Positions 34,834 to 44,334 are shown, counted from the first letter of the stretch. The stretch: DNA of 64,000 nt from Vagococcus fluvialis bH819 (GCF_900163795.1 NZ_FWFD01000013.1:144850-208849); one strand, 5' to 3'. Notes: generated from the sequence alone by a model not told the origin. Translations and numbers: made by a program.

Positions 34834-35667
34834 ATGGTTGATTTAAAGCAAGTGAATAACATATTACAAGAATTTAATGAAATCGTAAATACTAAAAAAT
34901 GTCGTTCTTTTGCGAAGGATGAACAATTGAAGGTAGGAGTCGATTTAGGAACTTCTTCCATCGTTTTAGCTATTCTAGATGAAAGCAATAAACCAATCTA
35001 TGGTAGTTTTGAATACGCTGAAGTTGTTCGTGACGGGCTTGTGGTAAATTATATAGAAGCTGTTCAAATCGTCTCTAAATTAGTTAAAGAAGCAGAAGAA
35101 ATCCTTGGAGTAGAATTAACTGATGCTGCAACAGCAGTACCACCAGGAACTTTAGGTAATGACTATAAAGTTGTTTCTAATGTATTAGAATCTGCAGGTT
35201 TAAATGTAACGACTATTGTTGATGAACCATCAGCAGCAGCTCGTTTATTAGAACTAGAAAAAGGTGCTGTAATTGATGTTGGTGGTGGAACGACAGGGAT
35301 TAGTATTATTGAAGATTACACCGTAGTTAAGACGATTGATGAGCCGACTGGAGGCACTCATATGTCTTTAGTTTTAGCTGGTTATCATAAAATATCTGTT
35401 CCAGAAGCTGAATTAATAAAACGTGATAAAGAACAAGAACAAGAAACCTTTATGATTATTAAACCAGTTATTGATAAAATGGCAAACATTACAAAACAGT
35501 TTCTTGAGGCGTATCCAATAGAACCGTTATTTGTGGTTGGGGGAGCTAGTTATTTTGAAGATTTTGCTAAGGTATTTTCTAAGTATCTTGGAAAAGATGT
35601 GGCAAGACCAGATTATCCTCAATTTGTAACACCTTTAGGAATTGCTATTGCAAGTGTAAAAGAGTAA
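34834..35667 (+). CDS. EutJ, Hsp70/actin-fold chaperone-like protein
   Basis: Protein of 277 aa with the actin-fold ATPase motifs VGVDLGTSSIVLAIL, VIDVGGGTTGISII and VVGGASYFEDFAKVF. EutJ is thought to aid folding or assembly of compartment enzymes; no reaction is established. An additional helical stretch at residues 1-25 precedes the ATPase fold. AGGAGG before the ATG. Second to last gene of the eut run. Confidence 0.9.
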   Translation: MVDLKQVNNILQEFNEIVNTKKCRSFAKDEQLKVGVDLGTSSIVLAILDESNKPIYGSFEYAEVVRDGLVVNYIEAVQIVSKLVKEAEEILGVELTDAATAVPPGTLGNDYKVVSNVLESAGLNVTTIVDEPSAAARLLELEKGAVIDVGGGTTGISIIEDYTVVKTIDEPTGGTHMSLVLAGYHKISVPEAELIKRDKEQEQETFMIIKPVIDKMANITKQFLEAYPIEPLFVVGGASYFEDFAKVFSKYLGKDVARPDYPQFVTPLGIAIASVKE

Positions 35668-35683
35668 AAAAGGCGTGAATATC

Positions 35684-36145
35684 ATGATTTCAGAGGTAAA
35701 TAAATTATTAAAATCTGATTTAAATGAATGTATGGAAACTTTTAGAGAATCGTCGTTAAATCAAGCATATGATGGACAAGTTCTAGACTGGATAAAAACT
35801 GGATTACAGCGTAATGAATTATGGGGGGCTAAAACCAGTTCAGGAGAAATTGTCGCAATCATGTGGGTTGAAGAAAATGGCTTTTTTCATGAATACCCAT
35901 ACCTTGCATTAATTTGTGTTAAAAACACTTATCAAGGTCAAGGTATAGGCACATTTTTATTAACTATTTATGAAGCGATTGCTAGATCATTAGGTAAGAA
36001 AAAAATAACGCTTATGGTTGGTGATTTCAATATAAATGCTAAAAAGTTGTATGAACGTATGGGTTACAAAGAAGTTGGTAAAGTAGAAGCAGCATACATG
36101 CCTGAAATAGCAGAATATATTATGTTAAAAGAATTAGCTGATTAA
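35684..36145 (+). CDS. GNAT-family N-acetyltransferase
   Basis: Acetyl-CoA-dependent acetyltransferase of 153 aa: the domain includes LALICVKNTYQGQGIGTFLL with the Q-x-x-G-x-G acetyl-CoA loop, and the C-terminal ITLMVGDFNINAKKLYERMGYKEVG. The acceptor is unknown. The ATG at 35684 is better spaced from AAAAAAGG than the GTG at 35675. It follows eutJ after 16 nt and ends the eut run. It may act on a compartment protein or a metabolite, or may simply ride on the operon. Confidence 0.8.
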   Translation: MISEVNKLLKSDLNECMETFRESSLNQAYDGQVLDWIKTGLQRNELWGAKTSSGEIVAIMWVEENGFFHEYPYLALICVKNTYQGQGIGTFLLTIYEAIARSLGKKKITLMVGDFNINAKKLYERMGYKEVGKVEAAYMPEIAEYIMLKELAD

Positions 36146-36212
36146 AACTAATCATGATTAATTAAGTTCAAATTAGTGAATGATTAAACTTTCACAATAT
36201 AGTCAAAAGCTA

Positions 36213-36241
36213 TTGAAAATGAGGCACAGGTGTTATATTAT
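36213..36241 (+). promoter_or_regulatory. Promoter of the cobalamin synthesis operon
   Basis: TTGAAA (36213-36218), 17-nt spacer, TATTAT (36236-36241), about 35 nt ahead of the second cobalamin aptamer. Between 36146 and 36212 no gene and no convincing terminator for the eut operon was found. Confidence 0.6.
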
Positions 36242-36274
36242 TAAAAATGAAGCAATAATGACAATTTAATAAAA

Positions 36275-36425
36275 ACATTCTAGTGATGGGAAATGAGGTG
36301 TGACTCCTCAACAGACCCTTTCTACTGTAATGCGGACGAAATTCTTAATAAACCACTGTCGAAAGATTTGGAAGGTGAGAAAAGTAGGAAGAGGCTAAGT
36401 CAGGATATCCAAGCTAAGATGAGAA
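36275..36425 (+). promoter_or_regulatory. Cobalamin riboswitch of the cbi operon
   Basis: Aptamer recognised by GGGAAATGAGGTG, a hairpin GAGG/CCTC, GACCC...CTACTGTAATGCGG at about 36312-36335 and the B12-box-like GCTAAGTCAGGATATCC at 36394-36410. Two terminator hairpins follow (36442 and 36512), then the first gene. Adenosylcobalamin binding is expected to switch the whole synthesis operon off. Confidence 0.85.
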
Positions 36426-36441
36426 AAAATAATTCTATCGG

Positions 36442-36478
36442 GAAGTTGTTTTTTTTGGTCTGTTAGCAACTTCTTTTT
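36442..36478 (+). terminator. Terminator 1 of the riboswitch expression platform
   Basis: GAAGTTG (36442-36448) pairs with CAACTTC (36467-36473), then TTTTT. It lies just after the aptamer. Confidence 0.7.
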
Positions 36479-36511
36479 ACTAAAAAAGATTTCTGACAAA
36501 GGATACTATAC

Positions 36512-36557
36512 AAAAAAAACAAACTATCGTTCTGATTGAATGATGGTTTGTTTTTTT
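36512..36557 (+). terminator. Terminator 2 before the first cbi-operon gene
   Basis: AAAAAAACAAACTATC (from about 36512) pairs with GATGGTTTGTTTTTTT (to about 36557) with a small internal interruption. A strong stem with a long T-run, about 30 nt before the ATG of the next gene. Confidence 0.8.
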
Positions 36558-36584
36558 ATATAAAAATTAAGAAGGAGAGAAAAA

Positions 36585-37100
36585 ATGAACCAAAAAACAA
36601 AAGAAATAACACTAGTAGCTTTAATGATAGCCCTGAGTGTATTAGGCGCTAACATCAAACTGTTAGGATCAATTGCATTAGACTCGTTTCCAGCATTTAT
36701 TTCAACAATTATTCTAGGTCCAGGTGTCGGTATATTAGTTGCATTTTTTGGTCACATGGTTTCAGCAATGTTATCTGGCTTTCCTAATACATTGCCTATC
36801 CATTTGATGATAGCAACCTTGATGATGGTTTGTGTATTTGTATACGGTTTCATAAGACGGAAATATAATAAATACCCTGTACTATCAAAAATTATTTCAA
36901 TAGTTGTGGCATTTATAATTAACGTTCCTTTAGATTTGCTTTTATTGTATCCATTCTTGGGAGATGTTGTTTTTGTTTTATTTGTCCCATTAACTATAGC
37001 AACATTGGCTAATTTATTCTTAACAGAAGTAGTATACGCTTGTTTACCTTCAAAAATAAAAAATTATTCTAAAATTCAACAGGATATGAAAGGACACTAA
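36585..37100 (+). CDS. ECF-type substrate-binding membrane protein, candidate alpha-ribazole transporter CblT
   Basis: Integral membrane protein of 171 aa with five or six helices, in size and pattern an S component of energy-coupling-factor transporters (LVALMIALSVLGANIKL, FISTIILGPGVGILVAFFGHMVSAML). It is the first gene behind the cobalamin riboswitch, so its substrate should be a B12-related compound. Firmicutes with the CblT/CblS route import alpha-ribazole through such a protein, and a CblS candidate is encoded at 60777, while cobT is not seen. A cobalamin or cobinamide transporter (CbrT type) is the alternative. Confidence 0.6.
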   Translation: MNQKTKEITLVALMIALSVLGANIKLLGSIALDSFPAFISTIILGPGVGILVAFFGHMVSAMLSGFPNTLPIHLMIATLMMVCVFVYGFIRRKYNKYPVLSKIISIVVAFIINVPLDLLLLYPFLGDVVFVLFVPLTIATLANLFLTEVVYACLPSKIKNYSKIQQDMKGH

Positions 37101-37102
37101 AA

Positions 37103-38185
37103 ATGGTAGGAACTCATGGTGGGAATATTAAAGAGTTAACAGAGTTGTACCAGTTATCAGAAAAAAAGATAGTTGATTTTAGTGCCAATATTAATCCATT
37201 GGGAGTCTCTAAACGTCTCAAAGCAGAGCTTTACAATAATTTTGACCAAATTCTTCATTATCCTGATTTAAGATATAAAAATTTAAAGCACGACATAGCA
37301 AACTATCATAAATTAAATGAGAACTATGTCTTTTTGGGAAATGGTGCAGCAGAAGTGATTTATGGATTAGCTAGCGTATTAGAAGTGGAAAAGTTATTAG
37401 TGTTAGCTCCCACATTCTCTGAATACGAAGACGCTTTTGCTCATAAATTAACAGGTATTTATTACTTTGAAATAGAATCTTCAGCTTTTGAAGTAAATAT
37501 CAATGAATTAATATTAGCTGTGGAAAAAAATAATGTGGACACCATTTGTTTGTGTAACCCTAATAATCCTACAGGAAAAATAGTGAAAAAAAATGAAATG
37601 AAGCAGTTATTAGCTTATTGTCAAGCAAAAAAAATTCGTTTAATTGTTGATGAAGCTTTCATGGACTTTTTACCTCAAGAGGAGTCTTTGGATACGGAAA
37701 TAGTAGCTAATAAAAATTTATTTATTGTTCGGTCATTGACTAAAATATTTGCTATTCCAGGCTTAAGACTAGGTTACTTGTTAACAAGCAATCAAGAAGT
37801 AATGCTAGAGCTCAATAAGAGAGCTGTTCCTTGGAGAATAAATTGCTTTGCTGAAATAGCGGGGAAAGTATCCTTGCAAGATTCGGAATATTTAACTGAG
37901 AGTATTGCTAATATTGAAATAGAACGAATCTTTCTAGAAAAGAAGCTAAATGAAATTTCAGCATTAAAATTATTTAGCAGTACTGTTAATTTTATTTTTT
38001 TTAGTTGTTCAAGTCCTAAAAATATTCAAAAAGAGTTATTAGAAAAAGGGATTCTAATCCGAGATTGTTCTAATTATAAAGGTTTATCTGGGAATTATTA
38101 CCGAATTGCGGTCAGAAGCCATACTGAAAATGAAATGTTAATAAAAGTATTCGAGGAGTATTTTAATGGAGGAAATTACAGTTAG
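37103..38185 (+). CDS. CobD, L-threonine-O-3-phosphate decarboxylase
   Basis: PLP enzyme of 360 aa making (R)-1-aminopropan-2-ol O-phosphate, the linker between corrin ring and nucleotide loop. It is like histidinol-phosphate aminotransferases: THGGNIKELTELY at the start, NPLGVS, CNPNNPTGK, and the PLP lysine in SLTKIFAIPGLRLGYL. The next gene, pduX, supplies its substrate and overlaps it by 20 nt. Starts 2 nt after the upstream membrane protein gene. Confidence 0.9.
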   Translation: MVGTHGGNIKELTELYQLSEKKIVDFSANINPLGVSKRLKAELYNNFDQILHYPDLRYKNLKHDIANYHKLNENYVFLGNGAAEVIYGLASVLEVEKLLVLAPTFSEYEDAFAHKLTGIYYFEIESSAFEVNINELILAVEKNNVDTICLCNPNNPTGKIVKKNEMKQLLAYCQAKKIRLIVDEAFMDFLPQEESLDTEIVANKNLFIVRSLTKIFAIPGLRLGYLLTSNQEVMLELNKRAVPWRINCFAEIAGKVSLQDSEYLTESIANIEIERIFLEKKLNEISALKLFSSTVNFIFFSCSSPKNIQKELLEKGILIRDCSNYKGLSGNYYRIAVRSHTENEMLIKVFEEYFNGGNYS

Positions 38186-39053
38186 TTGTCCTGGTAGTTG
38201 TGGTGAGCTGATTCAAGGATATGTAAATGACATACCCTATCTAGTTAGTTGTGGCATTCGGTTGTTTTCCTATGTGACTGTTCAACCTTATTCAAGTAAA
38301 AAAAAACTAGTCGGTCAAAAAGCAAGACGTGCCATAAAATTAGTTGAAGATTATTTAAATATTCCAAATGAGTATCGAAATATGTTGGAAATAGATATAC
38401 AGTCTGAATTGTCTTTGTCAAAAGGAATGGCGAGTAGTACAGCTGATGTAGCGGCAACTATATACGGGATAGCTTTATATTATGGTAAAAATCTCACTGA
38501 AAAAGAAATCGCTTTCCTATGTGTTCAAATTGAGCCGACAGATAGTGTGTTTTTTAACTCAATGACTGAATTTGATTTAAAATCAGCAACGGTTGCAAAA
38601 AAATCTTTTTGGTATCCTCATTTTTTTGTTCTAATGTTAGAACCAGAAACTAATATAGAAACGCAAAAATATCATACAAAAGAAAATGAAACGTTAGCTA
38701 AAGAACAAGCGGGCTTATTTAAAGGAGTATACGAAGAGTATAGTCATGCAGTTAGTGAAAAAAATTTGGATAAATTAGGGGAAGCGGCAACTAAAAGTGC
38801 TTGTCTAAGTCAAAAAATATTACCAAAAGTTCATTTTGAAGAAATACTTCTATTAAAGGAAAATCATCAATCAATATTTGGCGTCAATGTTGCCCACAGT
38901 GGAACTGTAATAGGTATTCTATTGAAAAATTTAACAGAAGTAAAAGAGATTCAAAAAAAAGTTTCTAAGTTGGACGTTAATGATTTTTATAAAAAATCAG
39001 GAGTCTATCAATCTTATTTTGAAGGATTAAAGCAAGTAGTAGGCGAGGGATAA
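38166..39053 (+). CDS. PduX, L-threonine kinase
   Basis: GHMP-family kinase of 295 aa phosphorylating L-threonine for CobD. It begins with VSCPGSCGELIQG and has the ATP-binding LSLSKGMASSTADVAATIYG at about residues 79-98. Its start lies inside the end of cobD, implying coupled translation. Together the two genes complete the aminopropanol branch. Confidence 0.9.
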   Translation: MEEITVSCPGSCGELIQGYVNDIPYLVSCGIRLFSYVTVQPYSSKKKLVGQKARRAIKLVEDYLNIPNEYRNMLEIDIQSELSLSKGMASSTADVAATIYGIALYYGKNLTEKEIAFLCVQIEPTDSVFFNSMTEFDLKSATVAKKSFWYPHFFVLMLEPETNIETQKYHTKENETLAKEQAGLFKGVYEEYSHAVSEKNLDKLGEAATKSACLSQKILPKVHFEEILLLKENHQSIFGVNVAHSGTVIGILLKNLTEVKEIQKKVSKLDVNDFYKKSGVYQSYFEGLKQVVGEG

Positions 39054-39056
39054 AAA

Positions 39057-40430
39057 ATGAAAAAAATGATGATTAGTGCAGCTTCTAGTGGATCTGGGAA
39101 AACGACAGTTACGTTAGGATTATTAGAAGTTTTAAAGCGAAAAAAAATAGTTGTCCAGCCATTTAAAGTCGGACCTGATTATGTGGATACCAAATATCAT
39201 AGTCGAATTACTCAAAAAACATCAAGGAACTTGGATTCTTTTTTAGTCCCAAATCAAGAAACTATCCAATATTTATTTAATAAGAATGCTATTAATTCTG
39301 ATATAGCAATTATTGAAGGTGTTATGGGGTTATTTGACGGTTTTGGAATAGATAAAGATTCTTGCTCAAGTTCAGCTATGGCTAAACAATTAAATTGTCC
39401 TGTATTACTTGTTGTAGATGGAAAGTCAGCTTCTACTTCAATTGCGGCTATTGTTAAGGGATTTGCAGAATTTGATACTGATTTAACCATTCAAGGTGTC
39501 ATTATTAATAACATTGCTTCTGACAATCACTTTAATCTTGTAAGGGGAGCAATAGAGAAGTATACGAATACAACTGTATATGGTTATTTAGGTAAAAATC
39601 CAGCTTTTTCTTTGCCGTCTAGGCAGTTAGGTTTAGTACCAGATAATGAAATTGATAATGTAATGGAGATTATCAGTTTAATCGCTGATAGCTTAGAGAA
39701 AACCGTTGATATTGATCGCTTACTTTCAGATTTGAAAGATGAGGCCTTAAATCAATCAGAACTAGCTTTCATAGCGTCACCAACATACAGAAATGTAAAA
39801 ATTGCGATTGCTAAAGATGCTGCTTTTCATTTTTATTATCCAGATAACATAGAATTATTAGAGGCCTTAGGAGCTAAAATTATCGAATTTAGTCCGATGA
39901 CGGACACCTCACTGCCAGAAGCTGATTTGTATTATTTTGGTGGAGGTTATCCGGAAGAATTTGCTGTGGAATTGTCTGGAAATCAAGAGATGTTGGCTTC
40001 TGTTTTATCAGCGCATAAAAAAAGAAAGCATATTCTTGCTGAATGTGGCGGCTTAATGTATCTGGGTTCTTCGTTAAAGATAGCAGATGAAGTATTTCCG
40101 ATGGTTGGGATTTTTGAAGGTGAAAGCCACATGACTTCACGGTTGAAACGGTTTGGATATTGCTATGGCATTCTAAAAAAAGATAGCTTAATTGGTAAAG
40201 CCGGTACTAAAGTATTTGGGCACGAATTTCATCATTCGATTTTTGAGACGACAGAAAAAACGATGATGTTGATGGAAAAAAACAGAGATGGTGTTATTGT
40301 TTCAACTTGGGAGGGTGGTTACCAAAAGGAAAATACGTTTGCTAGTTATTTACATTTACATTTCTTTCAAAATGAGAATTTTATCCATCAATTAATGAGT
40401 AAATTAACCACACAGGAGGCTAAGGGATGA
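39057..40430 (+). CDS. CbiA, cobyrinate a,c-diamide synthase
   Basis: ATP- and glutamine-dependent amidase of 457 aa acting on the a and c side chains. The N-terminal P-loop is ASSGSGKTTVTLG, followed by FKVGPDYVDT and GVMGLFDG. The C-terminal class I glutaminase-like domain has YYFGGGYPEEFA and AECGGLMYLG with the nucleophile cysteine. Overlaps cbiB by 4 nt. Confidence 0.93.
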   Translation: MKKMMISAASSGSGKTTVTLGLLEVLKRKKIVVQPFKVGPDYVDTKYHSRITQKTSRNLDSFLVPNQETIQYLFNKNAINSDIAIIEGVMGLFDGFGIDKDSCSSSAMAKQLNCPVLLVVDGKSASTSIAAIVKGFAEFDTDLTIQGVIINNIASDNHFNLVRGAIEKYTNTTVYGYLGKNPAFSLPSRQLGLVPDNEIDNVMEIISLIADSLEKTVDIDRLLSDLKDEALNQSELAFIASPTYRNVKIAIAKDAAFHFYYPDNIELLEALGAKIIEFSPMTDTSLPEADLYYFGGGYPEEFAVELSGNQEMLASVLSAHKKRKHILAECGGLMYLGSSLKIADEVFPMVGIFEGESHMTSRLKRFGYCYGILKKDSLIGKAGTKVFGHEFHHSIFETTEKTMMLMEKNRDGVIVSTWEGGYQKENTFASYLHLHFFQNENFIHQLMSKLTTQEAKG

Positions 40431-41377
40431 CGATCACTTTGTTATTTTCGGCATTTATTTTGGATTTAATATTAGGCGATCCTTATACTTGGCCCCATCC
40501 TGTGAAAGTCATCGGAAACTATATTAGTTTTTTTCAAAAACATCTCATAAAGCCTTTATTTTCTATCAAAATGAACTATTTTATGGGAGGGATTTTATGG
40601 CTCAGCACCGTGATAATATCTTATGTGTTTACTTGGTTAATACTTTTTATAGCATTTAGAATTAATAATTATCTAGGATATGCAGTTTTCATTTATTTAG
40701 CTTATACGACATTAGCAACAAAAAGCTTAGCCAAAGAAGGTAAAAAAATAGCAGAAATACTGGAAACTGGAACAATAGAGGAAGCAAGGCAGCAAGTCGC
40801 GATGATTGTTGGAAGGGATACAAGCCAACTAACAAAAGAAGAGATTACAAAAGCGACAGTGGAAACAATAGCTGAAAATACCTCTGATGGTGTTATTGCT
40901 CCGATGATTTACTTGTTTATTGGCGGACCACCCCTTGCTATGGCATATAAAGCAGTTAATACTCTGGATTCAATGGTTGGTTACTTGACACCTAAATATA
41001 AAGAAATTGGTTATGTTTCAGCCAAAATGGATGATTTATGGAATTTGATTCCTGCCAGAATTAGTTTTTTGCTTTTGTGTTTAAGCAGTCTCTTACTTAA
41101 TATGAATCCTAAAAATACATTTAAAATTGGCATTAGAGATCGTAAAAATCACAAAAGTCCTAATGGTGGCTACTTAGAAGCCCCATCATCTGGAGCTTTA
41201 GGAATTCAGCTTGGGGGAAGTCATAGCTATCACGGTGTTGAAATTTATAAACCAACAATCGGAGATTCACTTAAAGTGGCAGATAGTCGTGATATTTTAA
41301 AGATGAACTCACTATTATATTGTTCTTCTTGTCTAGGTCTGATTTTATTTTCAATCATTTTATTTATGATTCAATAA
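40427..41377 (+). CDS. CbiB, adenosylcobinamide-phosphate synthase
   Basis: Membrane protein of 316 aa attaching aminopropanol (phosphate) to adenosylcobyric acid. Conserved stretches include LDLILGDPYTWPHPVK, TVETIAENTSDGVIAPM, YKAVNTLDSMVGY and a C-terminal NGGYLEAPSSGALGIQLGG. Several hydrophobic helices frame these. It follows cbiA with an ATGA overlap and precedes cbiC by 30 nt. Confidence 0.93.
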   Translation: MTITLLFSAFILDLILGDPYTWPHPVKVIGNYISFFQKHLIKPLFSIKMNYFMGGILWLSTVIISYVFTWLILFIAFRINNYLGYAVFIYLAYTTLATKSLAKEGKKIAEILETGTIEEARQQVAMIVGRDTSQLTKEEITKATVETIAENTSDGVIAPMIYLFIGGPPLAMAYKAVNTLDSMVGYLTPKYKEIGYVSAKMDDLWNLIPARISFLLLCLSSLLLNMNPKNTFKIGIRDRKNHKSPNGGYLEAPSSGALGIQLGGSHSYHGVEIYKPTIGDSLKVADSRDILKMNSLLYCSSCLGLILFSIILFMIQ

Positions 41378-41407
41378 TATAAAAAAACAAAAAAGGAATG
41401 TGAAGCC

Positions 41408-42055
41408 ATGATGAATTATATGAAAGATCCAAAAGGAATTGAAGTTGAAAGCTTTGTTATTATTCAAGATACGATTGATGAGATTAATCCAGGATATCAA
41501 TTTAATAATAAAATGGAAGAAATGATTATTAAGCGAGCAATTCATACGAGTGCGGATTTTGATTATCTAGAAAATTTACAATTTACTCATGATGTTGTTG
41601 AAAAAATGAAAGAATTTTTTATACAAGGTAATGGAACTATTTATACGGATACAACCATGGCGTTGAGCGGAATTAACAAACGTGTTTTAGATAAACTAAA
41701 TATTTCTTATAAATGTTTTATTTCTGATCCTGAAATCGTAAAAATTGCAAAAGAAAAACAAATAACTCGCTCAATGGCAGCTATTGAACATGCTAGTACA
41801 CTTAGCGGGGATAAAATTTTTGTTATCGGTAATGCACCAACTGCTATTTATAAAATTTTAGAAATGGTTCATTCGAAAGATCTAAATGTTAAAGCAGTTG
41901 TTGGTGCACCAGTTGGTTTTGTAGGAGCTGCAGAATCTAAAGAAGCTTTATTTGAGAGTGATATTCCAGCAATCGTTGCTAGAGGCCGAAAAGGTGGGAG
42001 TAATGTAGCTGCTGCAATTATTAATGCTATTATTTATCAATTGGACGTGGAATAA
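41408..42055 (+). CDS. CbiC, cobalt-precorrin-8 methylmutase
   Basis: Enzyme of 215 aa moving the methyl group from C11 to C12 to give cobyrinate. Family segments are IKRAIHTSADFDY with the key histidine, TDTTMALSGIN, IGNAPTAIYKI and the C-terminal VGFVGAAESKEAL and RGRKGGSNVAAA. Full length. Begins after AAAGGAATG, and is followed at once by cbiD. Confidence 0.93.
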   Translation: MMNYMKDPKGIEVESFVIIQDTIDEINPGYQFNNKMEEMIIKRAIHTSADFDYLENLQFTHDVVEKMKEFFIQGNGTIYTDTTMALSGINKRVLDKLNISYKCFISDPEIVKIAKEKQITRSMAAIEHASTLSGDKIFVIGNAPTAIYKILEMVHSKDLNVKAVVGAPVGFVGAAESKEALFESDIPAIVARGRKGGSNVAAAIINAIIYQLDVE

Positions 42056-42057
42056 AC

Positions 42058-43182
42058 ATGGAAGAATTTGTTTATGTTAATGGAAAAAAGTTGAAAAAAG
42101 GTTACACAACAGGTTCTTGTGCAACAGCGGCTTCAGTTGCAGCTGCTCATCTTTTATTAAACTCTGAAGAGTGTGAAGAAGTAGTGGTTATATCTCCAGT
42201 GGATAAAGAAATACGAATTCCAATTGTTTCCTTAAAAAGAACGGATGAAAAGACAGTAATCGCCGCAGTGAGAAAAAATGGTGGTGATGATGCTGATGCT
42301 ACTCATGGTATGTTGATCTATTCTAAAGTTATTTTGCGAGAAGATTCTGAAATAATCATAGAAGGTGGGGAAGGTATAGGCCGAGTGACTCAAGAAGGAC
42401 TCCTTGTTCCGATTGGGCAACCGGCAATTAACCCTAAGCCAAGAAAAATGATTCAAGATAATGTGAGGAAAATAATCGGTGATAATCAGGGAGCTGATAT
42501 TCAGATTTTTGCACCTGAAGGGTATGAAATAGCCAAACAAACAATGAATCGTAACTTAGGAATTATTGGTGGAATTTCAATATTAGGAACAACTGGAATT
42601 GTAACACCTATGTCAGAAGACAGTTGGAAGGCAGCCATTTCGATTGAACTTGAGATGAAGAAGAAACAAGGTTTTGAGAGAATTATTTTAAGTCCGGGAA
42701 ACTACGGGGAAGATTTTGCGGTTAATAAAATGATGCTTGATGAAAATAAGATTGTCTCTATGAGTAATTTTGTTGGATATGTTTTAAAAGAAGTTCAGCG
42801 AATCGGTTTTAAAGAAGTCTTGATGATTGGCCATTTAGGTAAGTTAATCAAAGTTTCTGCGGGAATTTTTTCTACGCATAGTAAGGATGCGGATGCTAGA
42901 GCTGAAATATTAGTAGCCAATTTAGCTTTAATGGGGATGTCAGTACCAGATTTAGAAAGGATTTCTAATTGCCTCACAACAGAGGCTGCTGGTGATATTA
43001 TTAGTGAAACGGGTTACGAAGGTGTGTATAAAATTATTGCCGATAAAATTAAGTTTCGTAGTGAAAAATTATTGAAATTTAGAGAGCCAAAAGTGAAAGT
43101 TGATGTCGTTATTTTTTCATCTAAAACGGGATTACTATCTTCTACAAAACCAATTAAAGAATTAATGGAGGAATGGCAATGA
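42058..43182 (+). CDS. CbiD, cobalt-precorrin-5B C1-methyltransferase
   Basis: SAM-dependent methyltransferase of the anaerobic route, 374 aa, with the family N-terminus LKKGYTTGSCATAASVAAAHLL and later LGTTGIVTPMSEDSW and SPGNYGEDFA. It acts after ring contraction by CbiG. Overlaps cbiE by 10 nt. Confidence 0.93.
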   Translation: MEEFVYVNGKKLKKGYTTGSCATAASVAAAHLLLNSEECEEVVVISPVDKEIRIPIVSLKRTDEKTVIAAVRKNGGDDADATHGMLIYSKVILREDSEIIIEGGEGIGRVTQEGLLVPIGQPAINPKPRKMIQDNVRKIIGDNQGADIQIFAPEGYEIAKQTMNRNLGIIGGISILGTTGIVTPMSEDSWKAAISIELEMKKKQGFERIILSPGNYGEDFAVNKMMLDENKIVSMSNFVGYVLKEVQRIGFKEVLMIGHLGKLIKVSAGIFSTHSKDADARAEILVANLALMGMSVPDLERISNCLTTEAAGDIISETGYEGVYKIIADKIKFRSEKLLKFREPKVKVDVVIFSSKTGLLSSTKPIKELMEEWQ

Positions 43183-43787
43183 TAACAGTTACTGGTATTG
43201 GTCCAGGGGAAGTTTCTCTTTTATTGAATCGAGTGTTAGATGAAATTGAACAATCGGATATCGTCATTGGAAGTAGTAGACAATTAGATGTTGTTCCAGT
43301 TACGTTCACTGGAGTAAAAAAAGAATTACCTAAAAAGCTACTAGAGCTAGAAGTATTTTTACAAAAGGAAAAAGATAAAAAAGTTGTTATTTTAGCATCG
43401 GGTGAACCATTACTTTATGGAATAGGTAACTGGATGATGACAAAGTTTGAAGCAAAAGATATCCAAATCATACCAGGTATTAGTTCTATGCAATATATGT
43501 TCAGTCAATTGAAATTATCAATGAACGATACTTACTTTACGAGTAGTCATGGTAAAGAACCAAATTATGATTTGATTTTCTCTTTATCAAAAGTAGCACT
43601 TGTGACTGACGAAAAAACTGGACCCTATCAGTTGGCAGAAGAAATTCGTCGTCGAGGTTTAAAACGAACTATTTTTATTGGTGAAAATTTAAGCTATCCA
43701 AATGAAAATATTAGAAAATTTGATGAATCAAATGTCCCAAATGAAGTATTTAATATGAATGTGGTGGTGTTGTTAGATGAAGGATAG
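43173..43787 (+). CDS. CbiE, cobalt-precorrin-7 C5-methyltransferase
   Basis: Tetrapyrrole methylase of 204 aa with the N-terminal VTGIGPGEVSLLLNRV and a central ASGEPLLYGIG and IPGISSMQYMF. In many organisms it is fused to CbiT as CobL; here the two are separate genes overlapping by 11 nt. Confidence 0.9.
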   Translation: MAMITVTGIGPGEVSLLLNRVLDEIEQSDIVIGSSRQLDVVPVTFTGVKKELPKKLLELEVFLQKEKDKKVVILASGEPLLYGIGNWMMTKFEAKDIQIIPGISSMQYMFSQLKLSMNDTYFTSSHGKEPNYDLIFSLSKVALVTDEKTGPYQLAEEIRRRGLKRTIFIGENLSYPNENIRKFDESNVPNEVFNMNVVVLLDEG

Positions 43788-44334
43788 TTTATTCGTAAGG
43801 TCAAAAGTCCCGATGACCAAAGAAGAAATTAGAACAATTAGTTTGGCAAAATTAAATTTAAAACATGCAAAACGCTTTTTAGATGTAGGAGCTGGTACTG
43901 GTAGTATCTCAATTGAAGCATGTGTCGAGTATCCTAATTTAGAAGTGACAGCTATTGAAACAAAGGACGTAGCTGTTGATTTAATTCTAGAAAATAAAGA
44001 AAAATTCGGTGTTGAGAATTTAGAAGTCATACAAGGAAAAGCGCCAATTGAGTTAGAAAAAAAATTTGACAGTATTTTTGTTGGAGGCAGTGGGGGCAAT
44101 TTAGAAGATATTTTAAATTGGAGTTTTGAACATTTGAATCCAGGCGGCTCTTTAGTTTTGAATTTTATTTTACTAGAAAATGCTACAGTCGCATTTAAAT
44201 GGCTTGAAGAACAAAATATGGCTTATGATACGGTTCAAATTCAAGTAGGTAATGGAACAAAACTGGGATCAGGACATTATTTTAAACCACTGAATCCAGT
44301 GATTATTATTGAAACAAAGAAAGAGGGAAAATAA
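43777..44334 (+). CDS. CbiT, cobalt-precorrin-6B C15-methyltransferase (decarboxylating)
   Basis: Class I SAM methyltransferase of 185 aa: motif I FLDVGAGTGSISIEA near residue 32 and the later FDSIFVGGSGGNLEDIL. The N-terminal FVRSKVPMTKEEIR is also typical. It methylates C15 and removes the acetate carboxyl at C12. Overlaps cbiE and touches cbiF without a gap. Confidence 0.92.
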   Translation: MKDSLFVRSKVPMTKEEIRTISLAKLNLKHAKRFLDVGAGTGSISIEACVEYPNLEVTAIETKDVAVDLILENKEKFGVENLEVIQGKAPIELEKKFDSIFVGGSGGNLEDILNWSFEHLNPGGSLVLNFILLENATVAFKWLEEQNMAYDTVQIQVGNGTKLGSGHYFKPLNPVIIIETKKEGK

